DNA of 64,000 bases from Hymenobacter siberiensis (GTDB lineage Bacteria > Bacteroidota > Bacteroidia > Cytophagales > Hymenobacteraceae), in the NCBI RefSeq assembly GCF_018967845.1, contig NZ_JAHLZZ010000001.1, positions 3,286,001-3,350,000 on the forward strand, given 5' to 3'. The notes below the pieces were generated by a model. It searched no databases. It was given only the letters and a program-made list of their open reading frames with translations, and was not told the DNA's origin. Made by a program: the position numbers and the translations under genes. Below, in pieces: positions 10,161 through 19,378 of the stretch (the first letter of the stretch is position 1; each line of letters starts with the position of its first letter).

Positions 10161-12077
10161 ATGGACGAACTGCATCAGGTAAACTACTCACTTTCCGCCA
10201 GCCAGCCCGAAGCCGCCGCTACCGAAGAAGCCGCCACCCCCCTGCCCCGGGCCGTGCTTCGGATGAACGGCCACATGCTGCTCGACGGCACCTGGCACTT
10301 CGCCGAAGACGCCGAAGACGTGGGCCTGCGCGAGAACTGGGCCCTGGGCCACGCCTACGAGCACACCGCCCAGTGGCCCGGCTCGGTCGAAGAGCACCTA
10401 GCCCAGGCGCGGGGCCACCAGAACGGCCCGGCGTGGCAAGACCAGGTGGTGGTGTGGTACGAGCGGGAATTCTACCTGCCCGAAGTAGGCGAATCGCAAA
10501 AGCGGTTGATGCTCCAGCTCACGTTTGGGGCCTGCGGCTACGACACCCGGGTGTGGCTCAACGGCAAGCCGCTGAAAACCATTGAAGGCGAAGAAATTCA
10601 CCTGGGCGAATACACGTCGTTTTCTTATGAGCTGGACGAAGAATACCTGCATCTCGTCAACCGCCTCACGGTCCGCATTGCCGATACCATGGACGCCGAG
10701 GTGCCCCGCGGCAAGCAGGAATCGCACGTTTACAAGCGGGGCGGCATCTGGTACCAAACCTACACCGGGGCCGTGCGCAGCGTGTGGCTCGAAATGGTGG
10801 AGCGCAACCGGCTGCGCTCCCGGGTAGGCGTGGTGAGCGTGGTGGAAGACCGGCTGGTGCGCTTCAACCTCACCCTTCGCATTCACGATACTGGTGCTTA
10901 TACCATTCGCCTACAGGCTTTTGAATCCGATACCAAAGACCGCACTACGCCCCTGGCCACCTCCGACTTCCCCCTGCTGCTGGTAGCCGGGCAGTGGCAG
11001 CAGCGGCTGGTGCTCGAAGTGCCGGGAGCCCGGCTGTGGTCGCCGGAAGCGCCGCACCGCTACCGGCTGGTAGCGCAGCTTATTCATGCCGATGGCTACG
11101 CGGCCCAGATTGAAACGCTGTTTGGCTTGCGCAAAATTGAAGCCCGGGGCCGCTACGTGTACCTCAACAACGAGCCGGTGTACCTCGATGGCATTCTGTA
11201 CCAGCCCGGGCAGACCACCTACCAGGAAATGCAGCGCCACATGCACGCCATGAAGGCCCTGGGCTGCAACTTGGTGCGGGTGCACATTGCCGGCATCGAC
11301 CCACGCATCTACAACCTGGCCGACGAGCTGGGCCTGCTGCTGTGGGTGGAAGTGCCCAGCCCGCACAGCTCTACCGCCCGCAGCCGCCAAAACCACCGGG
11401 CCGAGCTCCTGCGCCTGGTCACGCTCAGCGAAACTCACCCCAGCATCGTCATCTGGAGCCTGTACAACGAGGACTGGGGAGCCCAGGACATTGCCACCAA
11501 CCCCGAAACCCGGCAGTATATCGTCGATACTTATCACTTTATGCAACTTGCCTACCCGCAGTTTCTGGTGGTGGATAACGACGGCTGGCACCACGTTTCC
11601 TACACCGGCCGCCTGAAGTCGGACCTGCTCACCGCCCACCTCTACACCCCCGACCTGAGCCGGTGGCAGGAGCTGCTCGACCGCCTGGTGGGCGGCGAGC
11701 TGGAGGGAACCGCCGCCTTCCCGCTGGTGGTGGGCGACCCGTTTTTCTACCGCCGCCAGGTGCCGCTCATTGTGAGCGAATGGGGCGGTTTTGGCTTTCC
11801 CGACTACGGCGGGCCGCAGGATGCGGGAGCCCGCACCAACACCATTCGCGCCTTCAAGCAGGAGCTGCGCCAGCGGCCCATTGCCAGCGACGTGTACACC
11901 CAGGCCACCAACATCGAAGACGAGCGCAACGGCTTGCTCGACCCGCATACCGGTGCGCTAAGCGTGCCCGCCGGCTTGCTAAACTCGCACCAGGTGCCGC
12001 CGCAACCGGTACAAGCCCCCGCCGCCGACCAGCTAGCGCCGGTTAGCGCGAAGGCTCGTTGGGGAAGCCGCCGCTAA
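10161..12077 (+). CDS. Glycoside hydrolase family 2 protein
   Basis: 638 residues with GH2 layout: N-terminal sugar-binding jelly roll (LDGTWHFAEDAED...), an Ig-like beta domain (WSPEAPHRYRL), then a TIM barrel. The acid/base is Glu437 in SLYNEDWG and the nucleophile is Glu540 in VSEWGGFG. Family activities include beta-galactosidase, beta-glucuronidase and beta-mannosidase; the specificity is open. No signal peptide is seen, so it is probably cytoplasmic, unlike many Bacteroidota GH2 enzymes. No SusCD or other glycan genes are adjacent. ATG 10161 is taken as start; an ATG 33 bp upstream is possible. Confidence 0.88.
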   Translation: MDELHQVNYSLSASQPEAAATEEAATPLPRAVLRMNGHMLLDGTWHFAEDAEDVGLRENWALGHAYEHTAQWPGSVEEHLAQARGHQNGPAWQDQVVVWYEREFYLPEVGESQKRLMLQLTFGACGYDTRVWLNGKPLKTIEGEEIHLGEYTSFSYELDEEYLHLVNRLTVRIADTMDAEVPRGKQESHVYKRGGIWYQTYTGAVRSVWLEMVERNRLRSRVGVVSVVEDRLVRFNLTLRIHDTGAYTIRLQAFESDTKDRTTPLATSDFPLLLVAGQWQQRLVLEVPGARLWSPEAPHRYRLVAQLIHADGYAAQIETLFGLRKIEARGRYVYLNNEPVYLDGILYQPGQTTYQEMQRHMHAMKALGCNLVRVHIAGIDPRIYNLADELGLLLWVEVPSPHSSTARSRQNHRAELLRLVTLSETHPSIVIWSLYNEDWGAQDIATNPETRQYIVDTYHFMQLAYPQFLVVDNDGWHHVSYTGRLKSDLLTAHLYTPDLSRWQELLDRLVGGELEGTAAFPLVVGDPFFYRRQVPLIVSEWGGFGFPDYGGPQDAGARTNTIRAFKQELRQRPIASDVYTQATNIEDERNGLLDPHTGALSVPAGLLNSHQVPPQPVQAPAADQLAPVSAKARWGSRR

Positions 12078-12552
12078 GGTTGCCGTCATGCACCAGCCGA
12101 CCCGCGTGGCGGTATTGCTGGCCTGTCGCTGCACACATAGCCGGGCCGGCACGGTAGTCGTCACGGAGTTCTCCTGCAAAATCAACGGGCCAATTTCCGG
12201 CTGCTGGCGTGGCAAAGCTATTTTTGCCGCCCTGGGCACAATCAGCTCAAATACGACTACTTGCTCTTGGTCTTCTTCACATGGCGCGCAGCATACAGGC
12301 TGCAGACCGTCGGTTCCGGATTCTTGGTCACGATGTTGCATAAGAGTTACAGGTAAAAGGTGAATGGATGACAGGCCGGAAAGTAAGGAAAATATTTTTT
12401 CTGTAAATATGATATCTATCAGCCAGAAAATCAAAATCTATGAAAAACTATTTTAATTATTTTTTTAATACTATCTCAATAATTCACTGCTCATTCTGCC
12501 GCTAGCGGCGGGGTAGCGGCCGGTTTCCGAACCACGCCGACCTTTCGGGGGT
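12078..12552. other. 475-bp region without a convincing gene; possible decayed minus-strand reading
   Basis: Bases 12370-12500 are strongly AT-rich and probably carry promoter elements for the mrp gene. On the minus strand, about 12300-12039, one frame gives VVVFELIVPRAAKIALP and a neighbouring frame continues GELRDDYRAGPAMCAATG to a TAA inside the GH2 end. The first piece looks like a cupin strand, so a frameshifted relic is conceivable, but I cannot support it further. Confidence 0.2.
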
Positions 12553-12560
12553 TATCTTTG
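12553..12560 (+). promoter_or_regulatory. -7 promoter box for mrp-nfu
   Basis: TATCTTTG, a perfect TAnnTTTG match, 33 bp before ATG 12594. It argues against the alternative in-frame start at 12558, which would overlap the box. Confidence 0.6.
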
Positions 12561-12593
12561 CGGTACGCTGCCATTTGGCGCATTGCCTCCTCC

Positions 12594-13697
12594 ATGACCA
12601 TAACCAAAGAAGCCGTTCTCAAAGCGCTGAGCTACGTGGAAGAGCCCGACCTGGGCCAAGACCTCGTGACGCTCAACATGATTGAGAACATTGAGATTGA
12701 CGGCCTCACCGTCGCGTTTACCGTGGTGCTCACCACCCCCGCCTGCCCGCTCAAGCAGCTCATTCACGATGCCTGCGAGCGCGCTATCCACACGATGGTG
12801 GATAAGGACGCCAACGTGGTGATTACCATGACCTCGCGCGTGACCACCCTGCGCAACAACCGCGGCGACCTGCTGCCCGGCGTCAAAAACATCATCGCCA
12901 TTGCCTCGGGCAAGGGCGGCGTGGGCAAAAGCACCGTCACGGCCAACCTGGCGGTGGCGCTGGCCGCTACCGGGGCCAAAGTGGGCCTGGTTGATGCCGA
13001 CATTTCCGGCCCCAGCATGCCCGTCATGTTTGACGTGGAAGACCAGGCGCCGCACGTATTTCAGGGGCCGAACGGCAAAAACCTGATTCAGCCCATCGAG
13101 AAATACGGCGTGAAGCTGATGAGCATCGGCTTTCTGGCGCCGGCCGAAAGCGCCATTGTGTGGCGCGGTCCCATGGCCTCGTCGGCGCTCAAGCAGTTCA
13201 TTACCGAAGTAGATTGGGGCGAGCTCGATTACCTGCTGCTCGACCTGCCGCCCGGCACTTCCGACATTCACCTCACCCTGGTGCAAACCGTGCCCGTGAC
13301 CGGGGCCGTTATCGTAACAACGCCGCAAAAAGTGGCGCTGGCCGATGCCCAGAAGGGTTTGCAGATGTTCCGCCAGCCCCAAATCAACGTGCCCGTGCTG
13401 GGCGTGGTGGAGAACATGGCCTGGTTTACCCCAGCTGAGCTGCCCGATAGCAAATACTTTATTTTTGGTGAAAACGGCGGCCAACGCCTCGCCGCGCAGC
13501 ACGATGTACCGTTGCTGGGCCAGCTGCCGCTGGTGCAGAGCATCCGCGAAAACGGCGACCAGGGCCGGCCGGCCGTACTCGACCCGAAATCGGTGGTGGG
13601 CAAAATGTTCGCCGACCTGGCCGAGGCCGTAGCCCGCCAGGTGAGCATCCGCAACAACGTGGCCCCCAAAACGGCCGTCGTGCAAATGAACCCCTAA
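12594..13697 (+). CDS. Mrp/ApbC-family iron-sulfur cluster carrier ATPase
   Basis: 367 residues. Residues 1-80 are a MIP18/DUF59 domain (LKALSYVEEPDLGQDLVTLN, then TTPACPLKQ). The remainder is a MinD-like P-loop ATPase with deviant Walker A GKGGVGKST near residue 106 and VDADISGPSMPVMF. Mrp proteins bind and hand over Fe-S clusters in the cytoplasm. The C-terminal CxxC found in Escherichia coli Mrp is absent: after VVENMAWFTPAEL there is no cysteine pair, so cluster binding may differ. An Nfu-type scaffold gene follows 6 bp downstream, consistent with a two-gene Fe-S delivery operon. Confidence 0.92.
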   Translation: MTITKEAVLKALSYVEEPDLGQDLVTLNMIENIEIDGLTVAFTVVLTTPACPLKQLIHDACERAIHTMVDKDANVVITMTSRVTTLRNNRGDLLPGVKNIIAIASGKGGVGKSTVTANLAVALAATGAKVGLVDADISGPSMPVMFDVEDQAPHVFQGPNGKNLIQPIEKYGVKLMSIGFLAPAESAIVWRGPMASSALKQFITEVDWGELDYLLLDLPPGTSDIHLTLVQTVPVTGAVIVTTPQKVALADAQKGLQMFRQPQINVPVLGVVENMAWFTPAELPDSKYFIFGENGGQRLAAQHDVPLLGQLPLVQSIRENGDQGRPAVLDPKSVVGKMFADLAEAVARQVSIRNNVAPKTAVVQMNP

Positions 13698-13703
13698 CTA
13701 CCT

Positions 13704-13961
13704 GTGGAAAACCAAGCTGCCTCCCCCATTTTCGACCATCCGCTCATGCCCCGCGTAGAGGCTGCGCTGGACAGCCTGCGCCCCTACCTGGCCACCGACG
13801 GCGGCAACGTGCGCGTGGCCAACATCACCCCCGAGGGCGTGCTGCAACTGGAATGGGAAGGTGCCTGCGGGGCCTGCCCCATGTCGCCAATGACCCGCGC
13901 CGGCCTGGAAGACACGGTGAAAAAAGCCGTACCCGAAATCACGGCCGTCGAGGCACGGTAG
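13704..13961 (+). CDS. NifU C-terminal domain (Nfu-type) iron-sulfur scaffold
   Basis: 85 residues, the size of a free-standing NifU C-terminal domain. Motifs are LRPYLATDGGNVRV and the cluster ligands in GACGACPMS (CxxC). Such proteins bind a [4Fe-4S] cluster across a dimer and pass it to apo-enzymes. GTG start, 6 bp after the mrp stop, so cotranscribed; likely clients in this window include the radical-SAM enzymes MtaB and MiaB. Confidence 0.9.
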   Translation: MENQAASPIFDHPLMPRVEAALDSLRPYLATDGGNVRVANITPEGVLQLEWEGACGACPMSPMTRAGLEDTVKKAVPEITAVEAR

Positions 13962-13995
13962 GGCTTTTCTCATTATCCTCAGGTCAAAAGACCAT

Positions 13996-14094
13996 CGTCA
14001 TGCAGCTCGCAGCGACGCATCTTTACCGCAGCAAGTAATCCTTTCGATTGGGCTACTATTGCGGTAAAGATGCGTCGCTGCGAGCTGCATGACG
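13996..14094. repeat. Perfect 35-bp inverted repeat, family shared with 62594
   Basis: Arms 13996-14030 and 14060-14094 are exact complements with a 29-base loop. The arm core (GTCATGCAGC, then GCATCTTTACCGC) recurs at 62594-62680. It sits between nfu and fahA, both on the plus strand, and is followed by a T-run, so it may double as a terminator. Confidence 0.85.
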
Positions 14095-14143
14095 TTTTTT
14101 GATTCGACTCCCTTCCATATCCCCCCAACCTCACCACCCCCGT

Positions 14144-15430
14144 ATGCCCAACGAACTCAACGCACCTTCGCTTCACTCCTGGATTGATATTCACCCCGAA
14201 AGTGACTTTCCAATCCAGAACCTACCCTTCGGCGTATTTGAAACCGATGAGCGGGGGCCGCACCTGGGCGTGGCAATTGGCGGCTATGTGCTTGATTTAT
14301 ATGCCGCCAGCCAGTTTGGTTTTTTTCAGGATTTGGATGAGTTGGGCGATGCCCAGCCCAAGGTATTTCGGCGGAAGTCGCTGAATGCATTTCTGCGGCT
14401 GGGCCGGCCGGCCTGGCGGGCCGTGCGCCAGCGCGTGAGCGAGCTGCTGCGTCACGACGAGCCCCGCCTGCGCGACAACGAGCTGGCCGTGCGCGACTGC
14501 CTCCTGCGCCAAACCGAAGTGCGCATGCTGCGCCCCGTGAAGCCGGCCAACTACACCGATTTTTACAGCAGCATCGAGCACGCCACCAACGTGGGCACCA
14601 TGTTCCGCGACCCCGCCAACGCGCTGCTGCCCAACTGGCGGCACTTGCCCATTGGCTACCACGGGCGCACTAGCAGCATCGTGGCCTCGGGCACCGATAT
14701 CCGCCGGCCCAATGGCCAGCGCAAGGCTCCGACCGAGGACGCGCCTACCTTCGGCCCCAGCCGCCAGCTCGACTTTGAGTTGGAAATGGCCTTTGTAGTA
14801 GGCACCGGCACCGAGCTGGGCACGACGGTATCCATCGACGAAGCTGAAAACCACATCTTCGGTCTGTGCCTGTTCAACGACTGGAGCGCCCGCGACCTGC
14901 AAAGCTGGGAATACGTGCCACTAGGGCCTTTTCTGGGCAAGAATTTCGGCAGTAGCATGGCCCCGTGGGTAGTGACGCTGGATGCGTTGGAGCCCTTCCG
15001 CATAGCTGGCCCCACGCAGGAACCCCAGCCCCTGCCCTACCTGAGCCAAAGCGGCGCGCACAACTTCGACGTGCACCTCGAAGTAGCCCTGACGCCCGCC
15101 AATGGCCCCGAAACCACCATCAGCCGGGCCAATTTCGGGCTCATGTACTGGAGCATGGCGCAGCAGCTCACCCACCACGCCTCCAACGGCTGCAACCTCG
15201 AAGCCGGCGACCTCTACGCCTCCGGCACCATCTCCGGTGCCACGCCCGATTCGCTGGGCTCCATGCTGGAGCTGAGCTGGCGCGGCACCCGCCCCGTGCC
15301 CCTGGCCGATGGCTCGGAACGGAGCTTCCTGCTCGACGGCGACACCGTGACCATGCGCGGCTACGCGGAGAAGGATGGTGTTCGCATTGGCTTTGGCGAA
15401 GTAAGCGGCACGGTGCTGCCAGCGCTGTAA
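14144..15430 (+). CDS. fahA: Fumarylacetoacetase
   Basis: Last enzyme of tyrosine/homogentisate breakdown, splitting fumarylacetoacetate to fumarate and acetoacetate. 428 residues, normal for the two-domain enzyme. The N-terminal SH3-like domain starts FPIQNLPFGVFE. Motifs are DFYSSIEHATNVGTMFRD (metal Asp and catalytic His), LPIGYHGRTSSIV, LDFELEMAFVVG (metal ExE) and FNDWSARDLQSWEYVPLGPF. ATG 14144 chosen because the reading before it falls beside the inverted repeat. No other tyrosine-degradation gene is adjacent. Confidence 0.94.
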   Translation: MPNELNAPSLHSWIDIHPESDFPIQNLPFGVFETDERGPHLGVAIGGYVLDLYAASQFGFFQDLDELGDAQPKVFRRKSLNAFLRLGRPAWRAVRQRVSELLRHDEPRLRDNELAVRDCLLRQTEVRMLRPVKPANYTDFYSSIEHATNVGTMFRDPANALLPNWRHLPIGYHGRTSSIVASGTDIRRPNGQRKAPTEDAPTFGPSRQLDFELEMAFVVGTGTELGTTVSIDEAENHIFGLCLFNDWSARDLQSWEYVPLGPFLGKNFGSSMAPWVVTLDALEPFRIAGPTQEPQPLPYLSQSGAHNFDVHLEVALTPANGPETTISRANFGLMYWSMAQQLTHHASNGCNLEAGDLYASGTISGATPDSLGSMLELSWRGTRPVPLADGSERSFLLDGDTVTMRGYAEKDGVRIGFGEVSGTVLPAL

Positions 15431-15481
15431 GAAGTTTTGAGAGTTGAGTTTTGAGAGTCCATTCAAAACTCAACCCTCAAA
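15431..15481. terminator. Inverted repeat between convergent fahA and miaE
   Basis: The two halves, built on TTGAGTTTTGA and its complement, pair over about 22 bp with two mismatches and a short loop. The position between two 3' ends suggests a two-way terminator. Part of the sequence recurs near 20770 (CAAAACTCAACCCTT). Confidence 0.5.
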
Positions 15482-15493
15482 ATTCAACCCTTC

Positions 15494-16099
15494 TTAGTGC
15501 ATACGGTCGTCGCGCACCGGCAAATTTGTCACGATTTCGCCTTCAATTACCAGCAATTCCTGCAACCGCTCTTCTACCAGTTTCGGGTCGCAATATTCTT
15601 TGGCCAGGTCGACGTAGCTCACGAAATGCGCGGCTTCGGACACCATCAATTCGTAATAGAATTTACTTAATTCCTGGTCGGCGATATTTTGCCACAGTAA
15701 TTTGAACCGCTCGCAGCTGCGCGCCTCAATCAGGGCCGAAACCAAGAGTTGGTCCATGAGCTGGCGCTCGCGGGCACCGCCTTTGCGCACATGGGCCAGC
15801 AGCTGCACCACGTACTCGTCTTTGCGGGGACGGCCCAGGGCAAAACCGCGTTTACGCAGCTCCAGGAGCACTCGTTCGAAGTGGCTCCACTCCTCGGCTA
15901 CCAGGTCGGTCAGCTCATCCACGAGGCGGGTTTTCTCGGGATAATGGATAATCATGCTGATGCCGGTGCTGGCGGCTTTCTGCTCGCACCAGGCGTGGTC
16001 AACCAGAATATCTTCGATATTTTTCTCCGCGATATTTACCCAGCGCGGGTCGGTATTGAGCTTTAATTTGAGAATGGTCTTTTCCTTTATCATCGTCAT
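15494..16099 (-). CDS. miaE: tRNA-(ms2io6A) hydroxylase MiaE
   Basis: Diiron mono-oxygenase that hydroxylates the isopentenyl chain of ms2i6A37 in tRNA, acting after MiaB. 201 residues, family-typical. Ferritin-like iron ligands are seen in DHAWCEQKAA, VAEEWSHFERV, LIEARSCERF and MVSEAAHFVSY. The start lies 1 bp downstream of the porin stop, so the two are cotranscribed although functionally unrelated. MiaB is encoded 10 kb away at 25824. Confidence 0.92.
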   Translation of the reverse strand: MTMIKEKTILKLKLNTDPRWVNIAEKNIEDILVDHAWCEQKAASTGISMIIHYPEKTRLVDELTDLVAEEWSHFERVLLELRKRGFALGRPRKDEYVVQLLAHVRKGGARERQLMDQLLVSALIEARSCERFKLLWQNIADQELSKFYYELMVSEAAHFVSYVDLAKEYCDPKLVEERLQELLVIEGEIVTNLPVRDDRMH

Positions 16100-16100
16100 T

Positions 16101-18137
16101 CTAATTGAAGAAATTCCACTTTACGCCCAGCTGAAGCCGACGCGGATAGCCGGTGTAGAAAGGCGAAGCGTAATAGCCGTTGTAATTGAGTCCCTGGTTG
16201 ACGTAAGCAATTTTCAGAAATATCGAAACCGTCTTGATATCGGCCACAAAAAACACGTCGGCAATGGCGTGAGCACCGATGGTGAAATGGTCCTGCTGGT
16301 AGAATTGCTGGGCCGTGGGATTGTAGGTGTAGCCCCGGAATGCAGACTGGTAATATACTTCGGCCCCAATCTGGTTGAACAGCGCTTTGTGGAAGATGTA
16401 GCTTTCGAAAAACACTCGCGAATTGGTTACCAGACTGGGAATACGCAGGCCTTCAGAGTCATTATCGCCCTTGGTGTAGGTGACCTGGTTATCGAAGCCC
16501 ACGCGGCCCAGCATGGTGCGGTGGCGGGCGAAGACAATAACCAGATTACGGTTGGTGCCGAGCTGCTGCGGGGCTCCCGTGGTGCCATAATACACCAGAT
16601 TGGCGATGTTTACGCCGCTCACGCTGGCCTCGAAGCGCTGGCCGGTGAGGAGGCCCAGACTGGGCAACTTCAGCTGCAGGCGGCCGGTGAACTGCTGGGT
16701 ACTGATGTTTTTATCAAACGTGCCATCGACGGCATTGGTGGCGGGGCTGATATAGTTGCCGCTCCAGTGGCTCCAGGCATAGTGGTTGCCGATGAACTCC
16801 TGCTGGGTGAGCGTGGGCGAGTAGGAATTCACCAGCACCTCGGCCGAAAGCGGGCCGGTACGCACATTGCCCCGAAACCAGTATTCGGGGCTGAAATTAC
16901 TCGAGCTAAGGCCACTCAGGGGCAGCAGGTACACTTCGCCGGCCGTTTCCACGGCGTAAATGGTGCGGTAGTTGAACGCAGCCGTGCCCCCAACAAAGAA
17001 TTGGTTGAACAGCCGCGACGGAACGGGCTGGCGCAGCATCAGGTTGGCAGTAGTAGAGCCGGTGAGCAGCGTCTGGCTGACCAGGGAAGCATCGCGGTCG
17101 CGGGCGTAGAGGCGGTATTCGACGGCTTTGGTGCGGCCCAGCACCCCAATGGTGTTTTCGACCTGGCGGTACTCGGCCCGGTCGATGGTGGCGGTGGGGC
17201 TGTTGAAGGAGCTGGGGAAAAACGAGCGCTCCAGCGAGCCATCGGAGGCGCGGACCGTTTCCAGGCCCAGGTCGGCAAAGCTGTTGTACTGGCGCTTGGC
17301 GTCGAAGGTGTGGTAGACGGTGAGGCCGCGCCCGAGCAGGCGGTAGGTTTGGGTGAGGTAGAGCTCGTCGCGGTCCTCGTTGTTGGCCGCCTGGGTGAGC
17401 CACACCTGCTGCTCGCGGTACTTGAAGAGGTCCTGCGGCGTGTTTTCGCCTTCCAGCGGCTTGATGCCGCCCTGCTCCAGGGCCCGGTGGCGCACGTTGC
17501 TGAAGTTGAACAACAGGTGGTACCGCTCGTTATCATTTTGATACCGGCCGAAAAACAGCAGGTTGGAATGTTCCACCAGGCCATCGCGGGAGCCCTTGGC
17601 GGGCGCCAGCACCTTGTTCGAGGCAATTCGCTCGTAGGCCACACCCACGCTGAAGTTCTTTTTCAGGCTGCGGCTGTAGCTGATTTCAAAAACCTGTTCG
17701 CCCGCCCCCGACTGCACCACCCGGAAAAACGAATACGGCGAGCGGGAGTCGTAGTACGGCACCGTGCGGGCATCGCGGGCATATTTGTCGAACGCGTTGC
17801 GCCCGAAGCGGGCCCCCAGCTCCAGATTGGGCTGATAAAGCAGCGGCCGCGAGGCCGAGCCCACCGTACCCAAATCCTGCTGGAAAGTGGTATCGTGAAA
17901 CCAGAACCGCGCCTGCGGCCACTTGGTGAGCGTGGTATCGAGCGGGGTGCCGGAAGTGGAGTCGCGCAGCACCTCGGCCTCGTAGATGACGCGGGTCGTT
18001 TTGGGGCCGTACAGTACCTTGGTAGAGTCATCGACTACCTGGGCCCGGGCACAGGGCGCGGCCAGCAGCAGCAGCAGGCAGATAAGGGGCCACAGGCGCG
18101 ACCAGGAGCGTAAAAAAGGAGATTGCAGAGCCTTCAA
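16101..18137 (-). CDS. Putative Bacteroidota outer-membrane porin
   Basis: 678 residues with a signal peptide (LWPLICLLLLLAAPCARA, then QVVDDSTKV). The mature chain is rich in alternating aromatic beta-strands and ends in FN-F (KWNFFN), as expected for a beta-barrel. Start and strand pattern match the putative-porin family of Bacteroidota (TTFQQDLGTVGSASRP, FWFHDT). Transport substrate unknown. It lies between lpxK and miaE on the same strand, 55 bp after lpxK. Confidence 0.8.
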   Translation of the reverse strand: MKALQSPFLRSWSRLWPLICLLLLLAAPCARAQVVDDSTKVLYGPKTTRVIYEAEVLRDSTSGTPLDTTLTKWPQARFWFHDTTFQQDLGTVGSASRPLLYQPNLELGARFGRNAFDKYARDARTVPYYDSRSPYSFFRVVQSGAGEQVFEISYSRSLKKNFSVGVAYERIASNKVLAPAKGSRDGLVEHSNLLFFGRYQNDNERYHLLFNFSNVRHRALEQGGIKPLEGENTPQDLFKYREQQVWLTQAANNEDRDELYLTQTYRLLGRGLTVYHTFDAKRQYNSFADLGLETVRASDGSLERSFFPSSFNSPTATIDRAEYRQVENTIGVLGRTKAVEYRLYARDRDASLVSQTLLTGSTTANLMLRQPVPSRLFNQFFVGGTAAFNYRTIYAVETAGEVYLLPLSGLSSSNFSPEYWFRGNVRTGPLSAEVLVNSYSPTLTQQEFIGNHYAWSHWSGNYISPATNAVDGTFDKNISTQQFTGRLQLKLPSLGLLTGQRFEASVSGVNIANLVYYGTTGAPQQLGTNRNLVIVFARHRTMLGRVGFDNQVTYTKGDNDSEGLRIPSLVTNSRVFFESYIFHKALFNQIGAEVYYQSAFRGYTYNPTAQQFYQQDHFTIGAHAIADVFFVADIKTVSIFLKIAYVNQGLNYNGYYASPFYTGYPRRLQLGVKWNFFN

Positions 18138-18192
18138 GGAAGAAACAAAATAGAATGGCGTGCAATATTGCCGCTAGTCAAGTCAATGTAAA

Positions 18193-19260
18193 TCAAGCAC
18201 CCGCAGCGGGCACGGGCGGCAACAGCTGGCGCAGAGCCACGCCACCATCGCCCAGAAACGCCGCCCGTACCGGAATGGTATAGAGCGGCAGGCCGGCCCG
18301 GGCGGCCCACAATTCGGGAGCCAGCAGGCGCGTGGCGTCCTTTTCCGTCGTAAAAATAGGCCAGCCCGGCTGCCAATGCGCCCGCAGCGCCGCGACATCC
18401 TCCGGCGTGAAGGCGTGATGGTCGGGGAAATTAGCGTGGTGCCGGATGCCATAACCCTGGTTTTCCAGGTATTCGCGCAGCGGGCCAGGCTGGGCAATAC
18501 CCGTCAGCAGCAGGGCCGGGCCGGCGGGTGTGGCGGGCAAAACGGTGGCTGGTGCACCTGGTAGCGCCTGGGGCGCGGCGTAGTCGTAAGCGGAGAAAAG
18601 TACGGGCGCACCGGGCCGACTGTAGCGCCGAACCTGCTGCGCTACGGCCTGCTGGTCAGCGGCTGAAAGGATGAGCGGGCACTTGGTTACGATGATGATA
18701 TCGGCGCGGGCGGCCCCGGCGCGGCTTTCGCGCAGGCGGCCAGCGGGCAGCACGTAGTCCGCATAAAAAGGCCGGGCCAGCTCCGTGAGAAGAATATTGA
18801 GCGCCGGGCGCACGGCGCGGTGCTGGTAAGCGTCGTCGAGCACGATGACGGTAATTTCCGGGTGTTCGCGCAGCAACAAGTGCGCACCCAGCCGGCGCTC
18901 CTCGGCCACGGCCACCACCACGCTACGGGCCGCAAACTGCTCGAAATACTGCCAAGGCTCGTCGCCCACGGTCGCGGCCGAATCCTGGGGGCCGGCCAGG
19001 CGCGGGCCTTTGGTCTGGCGGCCGTAGCCTCGGCTGAGGATGGCCGGGCGATGCCCCTGGCGCAGCAATTCTTCCACCAGCCATATTACGTGCGGCGTTT
19101 TGCCGGTGCCGCCTACGCGCAGGTTGCCCACATTGAGCAGCGGCACGGCGAAAGTTTCAGTCCGTTTCCAGCCGATGTCGTAGAGCCAATTGCGCACGGC
19201 CAGCACGGCGGCATAAAGCCAGGAAAACGGCAACACTAAAAAGGTTATAACGGACTGCAC
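18193..19260 (-). CDS. lpxK: Tetraacyldisaccharide 4'-kinase LpxK
   Basis: Inner-membrane kinase that phosphorylates the lipid A disaccharide at position 4'. 355 residues. One N-terminal membrane anchor (VITFLVLPFSWLYAAVLAV), P-loop NLRVGGTGKTPH, ILSRGYGR, VGDEPWQYF, VIVLDDAYQHRAV (catalytic Asp-Asp and adjacent His) and FTTEKDATRL are all present. GTG 19260 is taken as start: the longer frame to 19323 would run through the -7 box at 19290-19297. Confidence 0.93.
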   Translation of the reverse strand: MQSVITFLVLPFSWLYAAVLAVRNWLYDIGWKRTETFAVPLLNVGNLRVGGTGKTPHVIWLVEELLRQGHRPAILSRGYGRQTKGPRLAGPQDSAATVGDEPWQYFEQFAARSVVVAVAEERRLGAHLLLREHPEITVIVLDDAYQHRAVRPALNILLTELARPFYADYVLPAGRLRESRAGAARADIIIVTKCPLILSAADQQAVAQQVRRYSRPGAPVLFSAYDYAAPQALPGAPATVLPATPAGPALLLTGIAQPGPLREYLENQGYGIRHHANFPDHHAFTPEDVAALRAHWQPGWPIFTTEKDATRLLAPELWAARAGLPLYTIPVRAAFLGDGGVALRQLLPPVPAAGA

Positions 19261-19289
19261 GCGCGAACTATTACCGGAGCAAAGGCCCG

Positions 19290-19297
19290 CAAAAGTA
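19290..19297 (-). promoter_or_regulatory. -7 promoter box that decides the lpxK start
   Basis: The minus strand reads TACTTTTG (TAnnTTTG). The transcript would begin near 19283, so the GTG at 19260 is the first usable start. Confidence 0.55.
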
Positions 19298-19378
19298 CGG
19301 CGGTTGCCGAGCCACCCGCACAACTAAGCCCCGAAGCGGTTGCACCCAACCCGTCACCTCACGCTATTTACCATTTCC

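Noticed and set aside
15954..18113. 719-codon plus-strand frame
   Set aside because: Antisense of the porin gene, which has a signal peptide and beta-barrel end on the minus strand.
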